Origin: Halomonas salipaludis
Lineage (GTDB): Bacteria; Pseudomonadota; Gammaproteobacteria; Pseudomonadales; Halomonadaceae
Assembly (NCBI RefSeq): GCF_002286975.1
Contig: NZ_NSKB01000006.1
Location: 1 to 64,000, forward strand
Direction of reading: 5' to 3'
Length of the DNA: 64,000 nt
Within the stretch, counting starts at the first letter, position 1; each line of letters starts with the position of its first letter. The notes beneath the pieces were generated by a model. That model had not been told where the DNA came from and made no database searches. It saw nothing but the letters and a program-made list of their open reading frames with translations. The position numbers and the translations under genes are program-made. This document shows, in pieces, positions 36,099 through 44,982 of this stretch.

Positions 36099-38243
36099 AT
36101 GGCCCACGCCACCGGACTGCAATTCACCCTGGCCCTGGCCAGTGACGACGCCCTCGACCTGGCGGTGATCGACTTCACCCTCGAGGAGTCGCTCTCGGCG
36201 CCGTTCCGCCTCGCAGTCGAGTTCGCCAGCCGCGACCCCGACCTCAGCCCCGCGGGCTTCCTCGACCGCGAGTTGACCCTGACGATCTGGCAGGACGGCG
36301 AGCCACTGCGCCGCGTGCACGGCATCGCCGCCGAGTTCAGCCACGGCGATCGTGGCCATCGCCGCACCTTCTACACGGTGGTGATCCGCCCGGCGCTGTG
36401 GCGCCTCTCGCTGCGCCACAACTCGCGGATCTTCCAGCAGGTCTCGCCGCTGACCATCATCAATACCCTGTGCGAGGAGCGCGGCATCACCGACGTTGCC
36501 TTCGCCGTCACCCGCGAGCCCGAAGAACGCGAGTACTGCGTGCAGTACCGCGAGACCGACCTGGCCTTTATCCAGCGCCTGGCCGCCGAAGAGGGGCTGT
36601 TCTACTTCCATGAATTCGAAGACCAGGTCGGCGGCGCCCACCGCCTGGTGTTCGCCGACGACCCGCAGCTGCTGACCCAATTGGGCGAGCGCAGCTACCA
36701 CAGCCGCGCCGGCGGCAGCGCCCCGACCCGCCATGTGCGCAAGCTCAAGCAGGTCGCCCGGGTCGCCCCGGCCAGCGCCACCCTCAAGGACTACTCCTTC
36801 AAGCAGCCGGCCTATTCACAGCTCCACGAGCACGTGGCCGGGGGCCTCGAGGAACATGCGCAACGTGGCGTCGTTAATAAAGAGTACGAACACTACGACT
36901 ACCCCGGGCGCTACAAGCACGACGCCTCCGGCGAGCCCTTCACCAGGATCCGCCTCGAGGCGCTGCGCCACGACGCCCTGACCGCCGAAGCCGCGAGCGA
37001 CCTGCCCGAGCTCGCCCCCGGGGCCAAGTTCACCCTCAGCGACCACGACGCCGACAGCCTCAACCGCGACTGGCAGGTGGTACGGGTCATCCACCGCGGC
37101 GAGCAGCCCCAGGCCCTGGAAGAGGATGGCGTCACCCAGTCGGATAGTGCTGGCCTGCGGGGGCGGGCAGGCTCGGAAGCCATGACCCGCTACCACAACG
37201 ACGTCGTCCTCACCCCCGGCGACGCCGCCTGGCGGCCCGAACCAAACCCCAAGCCCCGCGTCGACGGCCCCCAGGTCGCCTTCGTGGTCGGCCCCGAGGG
37301 CGAAGAGATCCACTGCGACGAACACGGCCGGGTCAAGGTGCAGTTCCCCTGGGATCGCTACGCCGAACCCAATGAGACGGCGAGCGCCTGGATCCGCGTC
37401 GCCCAGGGCTGGGCCGGTGGCGGCTACGGCAGCATCGCCATCCCGCGGATCGGCCATGAGATAGTGGTCTCATTCCTGGAAGGCGATCCGGATCAACCGC
37501 TGATCACCGGACGCACCTACCACGCGGTCAACACCCCGCCCTACACGCTGCCCGAGCACAAGACGCGCACCGTGATCCGCACCCAGAGCCACCAGGGCGA
37601 CGGCTTCAACGAGCTGCGCTTCGAGGACCAGGCCGACCAGGAGCAGATCTGGCTCCACGCCCAGAAAGACCTGGAGCTGCTCACCAACCACGACCGCACC
37701 GAGGCTGTCGGCAACGACAGCACCCTCAGCGTACGTAACGACCGCATCGGCGAGATCGACAACGACGACCACCATACTGTCCACGGCCAGCGCCACGAGC
37801 ACACCGAAGGCAGCCAGCACCTGATCGTCCAGGGCACCCTGCACGTCAAGGCCGGCCAGGCCTGGCTCACCGAGAGTGGCCGTGAACTGCACATCAAGGC
37901 CGGCCACAAGGTCGTGCTCGACGCCGGCAGCGAACTCACCCTCAACGCCGGCGGCAGCTTCCTCAAGCTCGACGGCGGCGGCGTCACCATCAGCGGCCCC
38001 AGCGTCAAGATCAACGCCGGCGGCAGCCCCGGCTCGGGTTCCGGCCAAGCCGCCGAAGCACCGCTGCTGCCGGGAAGAGCGCTGGCGGAGGCGCATGAAG
38101 ATGTGACATTGGGGCCGATCTTTGGCAAGCGCCTCGATCAAGCCATGGCCGATGACATTCCTATGATCGAACTCTGCCAGCTGCAGCGCGACGGTAGCTG
38201 CCCGCTGTCGGATTGCCCTTGTGGGAACCGGTCCCTGTCATGA
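36099..38243 (+). CDS. vgrG: Type VI secretion spike protein VgrG
   Basis: From ATG 36099 (GGAGG upstream) the protein has 714 residues. It shows the gp27-like domain (VIDFTLEESLSAPFRLAVEF onward), the gp5 OB-fold (GRVKVQFPWDRYAEPNETASAWIRVAQGWAG around 420-450) and the repetitive beta-helix needle (LHIKAGHKVVLDAGSELTL), then a Gly/Ser linker and a C-terminal tail with SCPLSDCPCG. The tail may dock the DUF4123 adaptor, whose gene overlaps the vgrG stop. It delivers the large effector encoded downstream. Confidence 0.96.
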   Translation: MAHATGLQFTLALASDDALDLAVIDFTLEESLSAPFRLAVEFASRDPDLSPAGFLDRELTLTIWQDGEPLRRVHGIAAEFSHGDRGHRRTFYTVVIRPALWRLSLRHNSRIFQQVSPLTIINTLCEERGITDVAFAVTREPEEREYCVQYRETDLAFIQRLAAEEGLFYFHEFEDQVGGAHRLVFADDPQLLTQLGERSYHSRAGGSAPTRHVRKLKQVARVAPASATLKDYSFKQPAYSQLHEHVAGGLEEHAQRGVVNKEYEHYDYPGRYKHDASGEPFTRIRLEALRHDALTAEAASDLPELAPGAKFTLSDHDADSLNRDWQVVRVIHRGEQPQALEEDGVTQSDSAGLRGRAGSEAMTRYHNDVVLTPGDAAWRPEPNPKPRVDGPQVAFVVGPEGEEIHCDEHGRVKVQFPWDRYAEPNETASAWIRVAQGWAGGGYGSIAIPRIGHEIVVSFLEGDPDQPLITGRTYHAVNTPPYTLPEHKTRTVIRTQSHQGDGFNELRFEDQADQEQIWLHAQKDLELLTNHDRTEAVGNDSTLSVRNDRIGEIDNDDHHTVHGQRHEHTEGSQHLIVQGTLHVKAGQAWLTESGRELHIKAGHKVVLDAGSELTLNAGGSFLKLDGGGVTISGPSVKINAGGSPGSGSGQAAEAPLLPGRALAEAHEDVTLGPIFGKRLDQAMADDIPMIELCQLQRDGSCPLSDCPCGNRSLS

Positions 38244-39046
38244 AAGTACTACGCGCCGATTCGCTGTCCGCACTGCTCGGAAACCAGAGCCATCACCTAC
38301 ATCACTGGCTGGTACTCGAAGAGACTGGCGAGACGCTGTCATCGCTCTACCAGCAGGTACCGGCACTCGAATACACCTGGTTGTTCCTGGAAACACCCTA
38401 TGCCGACTTCCTGAAAAGGAGTCCAGTGGTGTTGCGCATAGACGAGACGATCAGCAACGTGCTCAACGCCTTTTCACAGGACCCGAGAGAGGGAATTGCC
38501 CCAGGCATCGTCGTGGCGAGCCAAGCCTCGCAAGAGGAGGTGCTAGCGCATCTACGCCACTGCTTGAACGTTACATTCTACGGCAATCGCAAAGGCATGC
38601 TGCGTTACTACCATCCCGATATGGCGGCGGCGCTATTCGGTGCTCCCGAGCATGTCGGCCAGGCATGGTTTGGCCCCCTCGAGCGCTGGATATGGCATGG
38701 CGAAGCTCACCCACGGACGCCTGGCGCTTCAACATGGCTTGCGCTGCATGCCGATGATGACCCATCCGCGCGGGATCGAGCGCAAGACCACACCGGACGA
38801 GCCCAGGCAAAAGCGACGCCCGGTCTCGCACTGTCCCGAGGGCAGGAAGCAGCCCTGGAGCGCCATATGCGCGTCATGAAAGCCTGGAAAGCGTTTCGCC
38901 AGCCGAGCGAACGCCTCGAGGAGCCGAACGCCTATCGCCGCTTTCTCTCCAGCGCTCAACTCCAGCAAGCGCTGGCACCAACAGACAAGCCGTCGACGGT
39001 TGCTGATGCCGCGACGCCATCCACACGCCAAGGGAGTGCCACATGA
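38240..39046 (+). CDS. DUF4123 domain protein (T6SS effector adaptor/chaperone)
   Basis: The ATG at 38240 overlaps the vgrG stop (ATGA); the protein has 268 residues. The N-terminal half fits DUF4123: LEYTWLFLETPYADFLKRSPVVLRI, then FYGNRKGMLRYYHPDMAAALFG, then GPLERWIW. DUF4123 proteins load a specific effector onto VgrG and are encoded between the two, as here. The next gene overlaps by 4 bp. The C-terminal 90 residues are polar and variable, as expected for the effector-binding part. Confidence 0.88.
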   Translation: MKVLRADSLSALLGNQSHHLHHWLVLEETGETLSSLYQQVPALEYTWLFLETPYADFLKRSPVVLRIDETISNVLNAFSQDPREGIAPGIVVASQASQEEVLAHLRHCLNVTFYGNRKGMLRYYHPDMAAALFGAPEHVGQAWFGPLERWIWHGEAHPRTPGASTWLALHADDDPSARDRAQDHTGRAQAKATPGLALSRGQEAALERHMRVMKAWKAFRQPSERLEEPNAYRRFLSSAQLQQALAPTDKPSTVADAATPSTRQGSAT

Positions 39047-42000
39047 GCCAAGAGTTGAGCCAGCACAAGGCGTGCGAGGAGCCCAAGCTCTATATCCAGG
39101 TCATGGGCACAGCGCATCCGGAAGGGCATCGCTTCGTCTTTTACGACCTGGAAGACCAGCAGGAGCAGACTGCTCTCGCCGAGGCGGTCGAGGAAGAGGA
39201 TCTGCCTGAGCCGTTGAGCCGTATTCACGGTTGGTCCTGGGAAGGAGAGCCGCGTCGTAATGTCTGGTTAGAGATTGCCAGCGAAGAAGGTGATCCAGTA
39301 CGTGTACCGCTGTTTGCTGATGTGGGCCAAACCCCCTGGCAAGAGCATGAACGTGATACGGTTTTCCAGCAGTATGTCGTGCAGCCTGTTATACCGCTTG
39401 CCTTTTGGAAGTCATTGGTAGATGACGCCACCCATGCGCTGCCGTGTCGCCCTGGCTACCTGTATATCCACTATCGCGGAGCCGTGTGGCGGGAAATCGA
39501 AGTGGGTGTCTCCGAGTCAGGGGAGTGGCAATTTCGGGATGTCGATCTGGTACAGCATCGCAGCGAGGCCGACGGCTATGTGGAAGATCGTCGTCCCGCG
39601 AGTGGCCAGCCATTGACGGAGCTCTGGTTGCCGGCACGCCGCGAAATGAACTGGATGGGCCGCGAGGTCAAGGTGGCGTTTTCAGACGTGCAATGGTCGG
39701 CGGCCAGGCTCAATCATCTGGACGCCGATCCCTCGGCCATCAATCAGCGCTTCCTGTCCGTCTCCCTGCGCGACACCTCCGAACGTGCCGCAACTGGCCA
39801 ACTGCTCGCGGCCGACGAGTTAGTGCCACAGCGGGAGCGCAGTTCCAGCCTTGAGACGCAACTGGTGCATCCGCCACTCTGGACCGAAGACCTTTCGGGA
39901 AGTCGCGTATCTGCACGCTATCAGCAAGCCTTGAGTGAGCAACAACGCTTCGATGACGGCGGGTCGGAGGCGGTGAACGGTGCCTGGAACGAAGCCAACC
40001 GCGACGATTCCCCCCTGAAGCGGGAGGTCGGCCTGCGTACAGCCGCCGTGGAGGTGGTATGCCAGGCCAATCGCACTACCACGTCGGCGCAAGGGGACGA
40101 CGAACCGCCGGTGTGGGAAGACCTTCCCGAAGGTAACGATATCCTCGCGGATGCACGGGAACGTCAGATACCAGGGCTTGTCATCCACGACCCCCTGTTC
40201 GAACTACGTCATGCGCTCAGTCAGGCACAGTTGGCTCAGAGCTACCTGACGCTGCTGCTCGAGCGCTGTGCCTCGCGGCCGCATTATCGCAGTGCGGTGC
40301 TGCTTCAAAAGCGCGTCATGCCCGAGCGTATTGGCGGTGAAAGCAACCCATTGCGCCGTTTCGCATCGGAGCCGGCGCTAAACTATCTCGGTGGGGAGTT
40401 CCATACCAGCGTGGCCACGCTGGCTCGCGACATCGCGCATCGACTTTGGGAGTTTCACCAGACTCGCCTGGCCGACTTGCTGGCTAGCGCAAGCTACCAG
40501 CGGGTGCTGGCCGACTACTTCAGTCTCGAGGGCAGCGACTACGTCAGCGGCTTCTGCTTTGCTGAGCAGTGCTTCACTGCACTGAGTCTCGACCCAAAGC
40601 GTGTCGATACCTTGGTGGATGAAGATATCCCCAGCCTGTTTCATACCGCGAATGCCGGTAGGGCTCAGCGCACCCTGCTTACCTTGCTGGAGGAGGGCAG
40701 CAGTGAGCCATTGCACGCCATGTGTTTCCCCGACAGTGATGCTCATCCCGCGGAGCAACCCTTTGTACTGCCGGAGGAGGAGATCAATGACGGCAGTGGC
40801 CGTTTCCGGGCCAAGGCACTGGCCGAGGAGGGGGAGCGCAGCCAGGTGCCGGACAAGGATGATCTGCAGACCTTTGAAGCATCCTTGTTAGCCGCCATGG
40901 CGCGTACCAGCGCGCCAGGCGAGCTCAAGCGCTGGGCCGATGCCCTGGAAACCGTATTCGCGAGAATGGCTGAAAGCGGTAGGAACCTGCTGGCCCAAGT
41001 GGCAGATGAAAGTCAGCGCATGGCCGTGGCGGGTAGACTATACATGCCAGCCTTCAATGCCTCCCGCGGAGCTCTGCATAGCTTGCTCGGCGACCTCACT
41101 TTCCAGCCGATGGGGGACGTCGATCTAGGGCGCTACATACTGATTGGTGTGGAAGACGTGGAAACGGGCATGCGGTTCGGTGTCGATGCCGCCGAAAGGG
41201 AGTACATCGCTCGCAATAACCATCGCCAGTTCTATGGCGAAGTTTACCGTACCTCCAACGGCGAGCTGCTGGGCGGTACCAGTAAACAGCGACTGCGCTC
41301 CATGGGCGAGGTAGGCGAGGCCCGCGAGGTGCGCTTTGTCTTTGCACCCGCCGACTCACGGGCTGCTGGTCTAGTGCGCCGAGGTCGGAGTCGAATCGGC
41401 TTTGTCGAGCGTGCCACCGATGTCACTCGCTTGCCCTATATTATGGTGGTAATTCAGTCGGTGAATTTGGGGCAGAGTTTCTCAACAATTCGCAAGCTTG
41501 AAATGAAAACCGGCGCTGGATTTGCTGCTGCCTCTACTGATTTCTTATTAGCTATTCTTAACCTCAGTGATTACATTGCTCAAAGAAATCAAGTGCTTCG
41601 GCCTGTCGTCAGCATTAGCCAATTCAGCCAGACAGTCGTGATAAATAATAGTCAGGTCAACATTTTTAGCCGTCTTTTCCCTAGCTTGATTAGAGTTAAC
41701 TGGATGGTTACCAAGGGGGCAGCAGTATTGATGGCTGTCTACATGACATGGGAAGCCATTGAGCGAGTGCGCGAAGGTGATACCGATGCTGCCATGGCCT
41801 ACGGCGTGGCAGCGGCTGGTGCGACGATGTTAATGCTATTTAGCGGTCCAGTGGGCTGGGTCGGTCTGGCGCTACTGCTTGGTGGTGGTATAGCCGGTGT
41901 ACTGCTGACCGATGGGCCGCTGGAGCAGTGGATCAAGCATGGCCCCTTTGGCGACCAGCGTGGTCAGGCCCCATGGTTGGAAGAGCCGGAGGAAGCCTAC

Positions 42001-42588
42001 TATCGCCTGCAGAGCCTGTTCGCCAATATCCAGGTTTCACTACGCAGGGTCCCCCCTGTGGAGCGCGATGCGCTGTTAGCACGACTTGGCCAGACGCATA
42101 CTTCACCTGTCGATACGGCCATGCCGATCGGGCGTCAATGGCAGGAGCATTTCGATGCGCGCCAAGTCATCAATACCGCCATCGAGGTGCGCAGCGCCCT
42201 GCCTGGAATGGGGATTGAGCTGAAGGATGTGGCAGTGCTGCGTTTAGTCCGAGGTGACTACTATCGCTCGCCAGGCGGCAGCAACTGGGAAGAAGCATCC
42301 TCGATGCGAATTCAGCCTGCACTCACGCAGTTGGGCTCGCAACATATCACCTACTATGTGCACTCCCCGGCCAACGAGCCGCTGCGGGGTTTCGGCAGCG
42401 TGACCGAATACCGCTGGGACGTTCAGGTACAATTTCGTGAAGCGACGCAGATACCGCTGCGCCCCAGCCGACGCATCTACCCCGCACCTGCACCGTTGAC
42501 GGCGATGCCGGAAGATATGTCGACTGCCCTCAGTGTTGAGGAAGCCGCAGATGACTACTGGATCAAGGAAAGGCTTAATGTCCGCTAA
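39043..42588 (+). CDS. Large T6SS effector with MIX motif and membrane-active C-terminal region
   Basis: This 1181-residue protein overlaps the adaptor gene. The segment PCRPGYLYIHYRG (residues 134-146) fits the MIX consensus (hydrophobic-R-x-G-h-h-Y) found in many T6SS effectors. The long middle is helical. From about residue 885 there are two or three hydrophobic, Gly/Ala-rich helices (AAVLMAVYMTWEAI, AAGATMLMLFSGPVGWVGLALLLGGGIAGVLL), followed by DGPLEQWIKHGPFG, a motif seen in VasX-like pore-forming effectors. Membrane attack is inferred from this and from the membrane immunity genes that follow. No nuclease, lipase or amidase motif is visible. Confidence 0.82.
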   Translation: MSQELSQHKACEEPKLYIQVMGTAHPEGHRFVFYDLEDQQEQTALAEAVEEEDLPEPLSRIHGWSWEGEPRRNVWLEIASEEGDPVRVPLFADVGQTPWQEHERDTVFQQYVVQPVIPLAFWKSLVDDATHALPCRPGYLYIHYRGAVWREIEVGVSESGEWQFRDVDLVQHRSEADGYVEDRRPASGQPLTELWLPARREMNWMGREVKVAFSDVQWSAARLNHLDADPSAINQRFLSVSLRDTSERAATGQLLAADELVPQRERSSSLETQLVHPPLWTEDLSGSRVSARYQQALSEQQRFDDGGSEAVNGAWNEANRDDSPLKREVGLRTAAVEVVCQANRTTTSAQGDDEPPVWEDLPEGNDILADARERQIPGLVIHDPLFELRHALSQAQLAQSYLTLLLERCASRPHYRSAVLLQKRVMPERIGGESNPLRRFASEPALNYLGGEFHTSVATLARDIAHRLWEFHQTRLADLLASASYQRVLADYFSLEGSDYVSGFCFAEQCFTALSLDPKRVDTLVDEDIPSLFHTANAGRAQRTLLTLLEEGSSEPLHAMCFPDSDAHPAEQPFVLPEEEINDGSGRFRAKALAEEGERSQVPDKDDLQTFEASLLAAMARTSAPGELKRWADALETVFARMAESGRNLLAQVADESQRMAVAGRLYMPAFNASRGALHSLLGDLTFQPMGDVDLGRYILIGVEDVETGMRFGVDAAEREYIARNNHRQFYGEVYRTSNGELLGGTSKQRLRSMGEVGEAREVRFVFAPADSRAAGLVRRGRSRIGFVERATDVTRLPYIMVVIQSVNLGQSFSTIRKLEMKTGAGFAAASTDFLLAILNLSDYIAQRNQVLRPVVSISQFSQTVVINNSQVNIFSRLFPSLIRVNWMVTKGAAVLMAVYMTWEAIERVREGDTDAAMAYGVAAAGATMLMLFSGPVGWVGLALLLGGGIAGVLLTDGPLEQWIKHGPFGDQRGQAPWLEEPEEAYYRLQSLFANIQVSLRRVPPVERDALLARLGQTHTSPVDTAMPIGRQWQEHFDARQVINTAIEVRSALPGMGIELKDVAVLRLVRGDYYRSPGGSNWEEASSMRIQPALTQLGSQHITYYVHSPANEPLRGFGSVTEYRWDVQVQFREATQIPLRPSRRIYPAPAPLTAMPEDMSTALSVEEAADDYWIKERLNVR

Positions 42589-43570
42589 AGAGAACCTTGG
42601 TGATTACTACGCCGACACGGCCTATACCCCCACCAAGCGCCAGCAGTGGGAAGAGGCGAACCCTGAGCGGGATACCATCATTGGCTCGCGACTACCCTGG
42701 AATCGCAGGACCCAGGATAATGGAACGAACGAAGAGTATGGTCATAATAATATCGCCATCTCCCAGAACTGGGAAGATCAGCGTGTTGATAAAAGCCTAG
42801 AAGGAGATGACATTTTTAATGTAATGAAGGTGCGTTATGATCACCAGAGTATTATGCCACCATGTTACAAAGGAAGTGCGAAGCTTTTTTTTATGGCAAT
42901 GGCAGTTGGGAAGGGAGGTTTTTTTTTAAGTCTCTGGATATTGAGTGTGGCTGTTTTTGGATTGTTGGTAATGGCTATTTTTGATGGAGAGTTTGAGGAG
43001 TCATTCTCTGCGATTTTTATGATGGCCAAGCTTTTATTTCCTATTGGATTGCTTATGATATTCCTATGGAAAGGGGGGAGATACTTGGAGGGTAAACACC
43101 CGTCTATTCTTTATGGCATGCGAAAAGCCCCCCTTTGGCGGCTTAACCGCCAAACAGGTCTATTCACCATTTACGACCCCAAAAAAGCCTGGGAGCAACG
43201 CCTGGAAGCCCCTTTCTGGGAGTATGACGCCTTTCTGCAGAGTTCTCCCGACACCCAGGGCAGTGCTACCTACTCGCTGATTCTCTACCACCCCTTCAAG
43301 CGAATCCGCCAGAAGCTGGACGCCCAGTTTCCGCCGACCAAGATGCCGGGCGAACTGGTCGCGGCCTGGCAGTTCCTGCAGCGCTATATGGACGTCTCCC
43401 AGCCGTTACCGGATGTGCCAGGTCTTGAGATTCACCGCCACAAGGACCCCACCACGGCGGCTGCCGATCAGCGCAAAGGCCGCAATCCGCGCTACTGGCG
43501 GGACATGGACGAGGCCAGCGTAAAGAAGATCCAGGAAGAGAAGTACCGCAAGAATATCCGCCTGCGCTAG
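42578..43570 (+). CDS. Membrane immunity-like protein, copy A
   Basis: The start MSAKENLGDYYADTAYTPTKRQQWEE (ATG 42578, AGGAAAGG upstream) overlaps the effector 3' end by 11 bp. The protein has 330 residues: a polar N-terminal domain (1-85), two membrane helices (about 100-125 and 140-165), and a C-terminal domain with LYGMRKAPLWRLNRQTGLFTIYDP and DVSQPLPDVPGLEIHRHKDPTTAAADQRKGRNPRYWRDM. The last block is shared with the genes at 43819 and 46099. Position after the effector and membrane location fit an immunity protein against a membrane-targeting toxin; function is inferred. Confidence 0.75.
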   Translation: MSAKENLGDYYADTAYTPTKRQQWEEANPERDTIIGSRLPWNRRTQDNGTNEEYGHNNIAISQNWEDQRVDKSLEGDDIFNVMKVRYDHQSIMPPCYKGSAKLFFMAMAVGKGGFFLSLWILSVAVFGLLVMAIFDGEFEESFSAIFMMAKLLFPIGLLMIFLWKGGRYLEGKHPSILYGMRKAPLWRLNRQTGLFTIYDPKKAWEQRLEAPFWEYDAFLQSSPDTQGSATYSLILYHPFKRIRQKLDAQFPPTKMPGELVAAWQFLQRYMDVSQPLPDVPGLEIHRHKDPTTAAADQRKGRNPRYWRDMDEASVKKIQEEKYRKNIRLR

Positions 43571-43694
43571 GCCACAAAAGGCGAGGCAATCAATGGGCCT
43601 CCCCAGGGAGGTCCACGTTCTTCTATTGGCTGATACGGCAATGCTGGGCATTGGGGTAGGCGCAGGTCGTCTACCCTGGCGGTAGCGTGGGGAG

Positions 43695-43829
43695 ACGCTG
43701 CGCCCCAGCCGACGCATCTACCCAGCGCCTGCACCGCTGACGGCGATGCCGGAGGATATGTCGGCTGCCCTCAGCGTTGAGGAAGCCGCTGATGACTACT
43801 GGATCAAGGAAAGGCTTAATGTCCGCTAA
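43695..43829 (+). pseudogene. Duplicated 3' fragment of the T6SS effector gene
   Basis: This stretch encodes the last 44 residues of the effector (from TLRPSRRIYPAPAPLTAMPE to the stop), with a single Thr-to-Ala change in the shared 42 residues. It has no start of its own and is a remnant of the tandem duplication. It could act as a recombination site for exchanging effector C-termini, as orphan toxin tails do in Rhs and CDI loci. Confidence 0.85.
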
Positions 43830-44814
43830 AGAGAACCTTGGTGATTACTACGCCGACACGGCCTATACCCCCACCAAGCGCCAGCAGTGGGAAGAGGCGA
43901 ACCCAGAGCGGGATACCATCATAGGCTCGCGACTATCCTGGAATCGCCGTACGCAGGATAATGGAACGAACGAAGAGTATGGTTATAATAATATCGCTAT
44001 TTCCCAAAACTGGGAAAGCCAGCGTGTTGAAAAAAAGCTAGAAGGTGACGATATCTTCAAAGAGATGAAGGTGCGTTATGATTACCAGAGCATTATGCCA
44101 CCAAACTATACGTCTCTGGCTAAATACCTTCATATTGTCATGGCATTTTCGATTGGCTTTTTTTGTTTGTTTTCATTCGTATTGTGCTTAATTTTATTTG
44201 GAGCCTTTCTATTTTGGGTTTTTGGAGGTGAGGATTTTGGCTATTTTTATGGAATGTCTCGTGACGGACTCTATTATCTTCTTCCATTAATACTGCCTTG
44301 TTTGATGCTTTGGAAGGGAGGTAAATATGTAGAAAAAAACTATCCGGATGTTTTCTTTGGAATGCGAAAAAAACCTCTCTGGCAATCCAACCGTAAGACG
44401 GGTTTGTTCACCATTTACGACCCCAAAAAAGCCTGGGAGCAACGCCTGGAAGCCCCTTTCTGGGAGTATGACGCCTTTCTGCAGAGTTCCCCCGATACCC
44501 AGGGCAGTGCTACCTACTCGCTGATTCTCTACCACCCCTTCAAGCGGGTCCGCCAGAAGCTGGACGCCCAGTTTCCGCCGACCAAGATGCCAGGCGAACT
44601 GGTCGCGGCCTGGCAGTACCTGCAGCGCTATATGGACGTCTCCCAGCCGTTACCGGATGTGCCAGGTCTTGAGATTCACCGCCATAAGGACCCCACCACG
44701 GCAGCAGCCGATCAGCGCAAAGGTCGCAATCCACGCTACTGGCGGGACATGGACGAGGCCAGCGTAAAGAAGATCCAGGAAGAGAAGTACCGCAAGAATA
44801 TCCGCCTGCGCTAG
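43819..44814 (+). CDS. Membrane immunity-like protein, copy B
   Basis: At 331 residues it is a paralogue of the preceding gene: residues 1-85 and about 195-331 are nearly identical, but the two membrane helices and the loop between them (about 95-190; FSIGFFCLFSFVLCLILFGAFLFWVF and LYYLLPLILPCLMLW) are almost unrelated. Retained flanks with a changed membrane core suggest adaptation to a different toxin variant or a gene conversion event. The start is again inside the effector tail remnant. Confidence 0.75.
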   Translation: MSAKENLGDYYADTAYTPTKRQQWEEANPERDTIIGSRLSWNRRTQDNGTNEEYGYNNIAISQNWESQRVEKKLEGDDIFKEMKVRYDYQSIMPPNYTSLAKYLHIVMAFSIGFFCLFSFVLCLILFGAFLFWVFGGEDFGYFYGMSRDGLYYLLPLILPCLMLWKGGKYVEKNYPDVFFGMRKKPLWQSNRKTGLFTIYDPKKAWEQRLEAPFWEYDAFLQSSPDTQGSATYSLILYHPFKRVRQKLDAQFPPTKMPGELVAAWQYLQRYMDVSQPLPDVPGLEIHRHKDPTTAAADQRKGRNPRYWRDMDEASVKKIQEEKYRKNIRLR

Positions 44815-44896
44815 GCCAACGAAGGCGAGTCAATCAATGGGCCTCTCCAGGGGGGCCGCGTTCTTCCATTGGCTGATAGGGCAATGCTGGGCATTG

Positions 44897-44919
44897 GGGT
44901 AGGCGCAGTGCGCCTACCC
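44897..44919 (+). terminator. Palindrome after immunity copy B
   Basis: An 11-bp perfect inverted repeat (GGGTAGGCGCA / TGCGCCTACCC) with a one-base centre. The same place in copy A (near 43655-43680) has lost the complementarity. Its role is unknown; it may act as a transcription stop or a mark of recent duplication. Confidence 0.4.
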
Positions 44920-44982
44920 TGGCGGTAGCGTGGGGGACTCTTATGCGATTTAGCCCCCATCAAAATTGAGATCGGGTAGTCT

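Larger units (their letters stand above)
42455..44935 (+). repeat. Tandem duplication (two copies of about 1.24 kb)
   Basis: Copy A starts at 42455 inside the 3' end of the effector and runs to 43695; copy B starts at 43696. Each has the effector tail, one immunity gene and about 125 bp of downstream DNA with the same CTGGCGGTAGCGTGGGG ending. The effector tail, immunity N- and C-thirds and downstream DNA are nearly identical, while the middle third of the immunity gene has diverged strongly. Confidence 0.88.
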
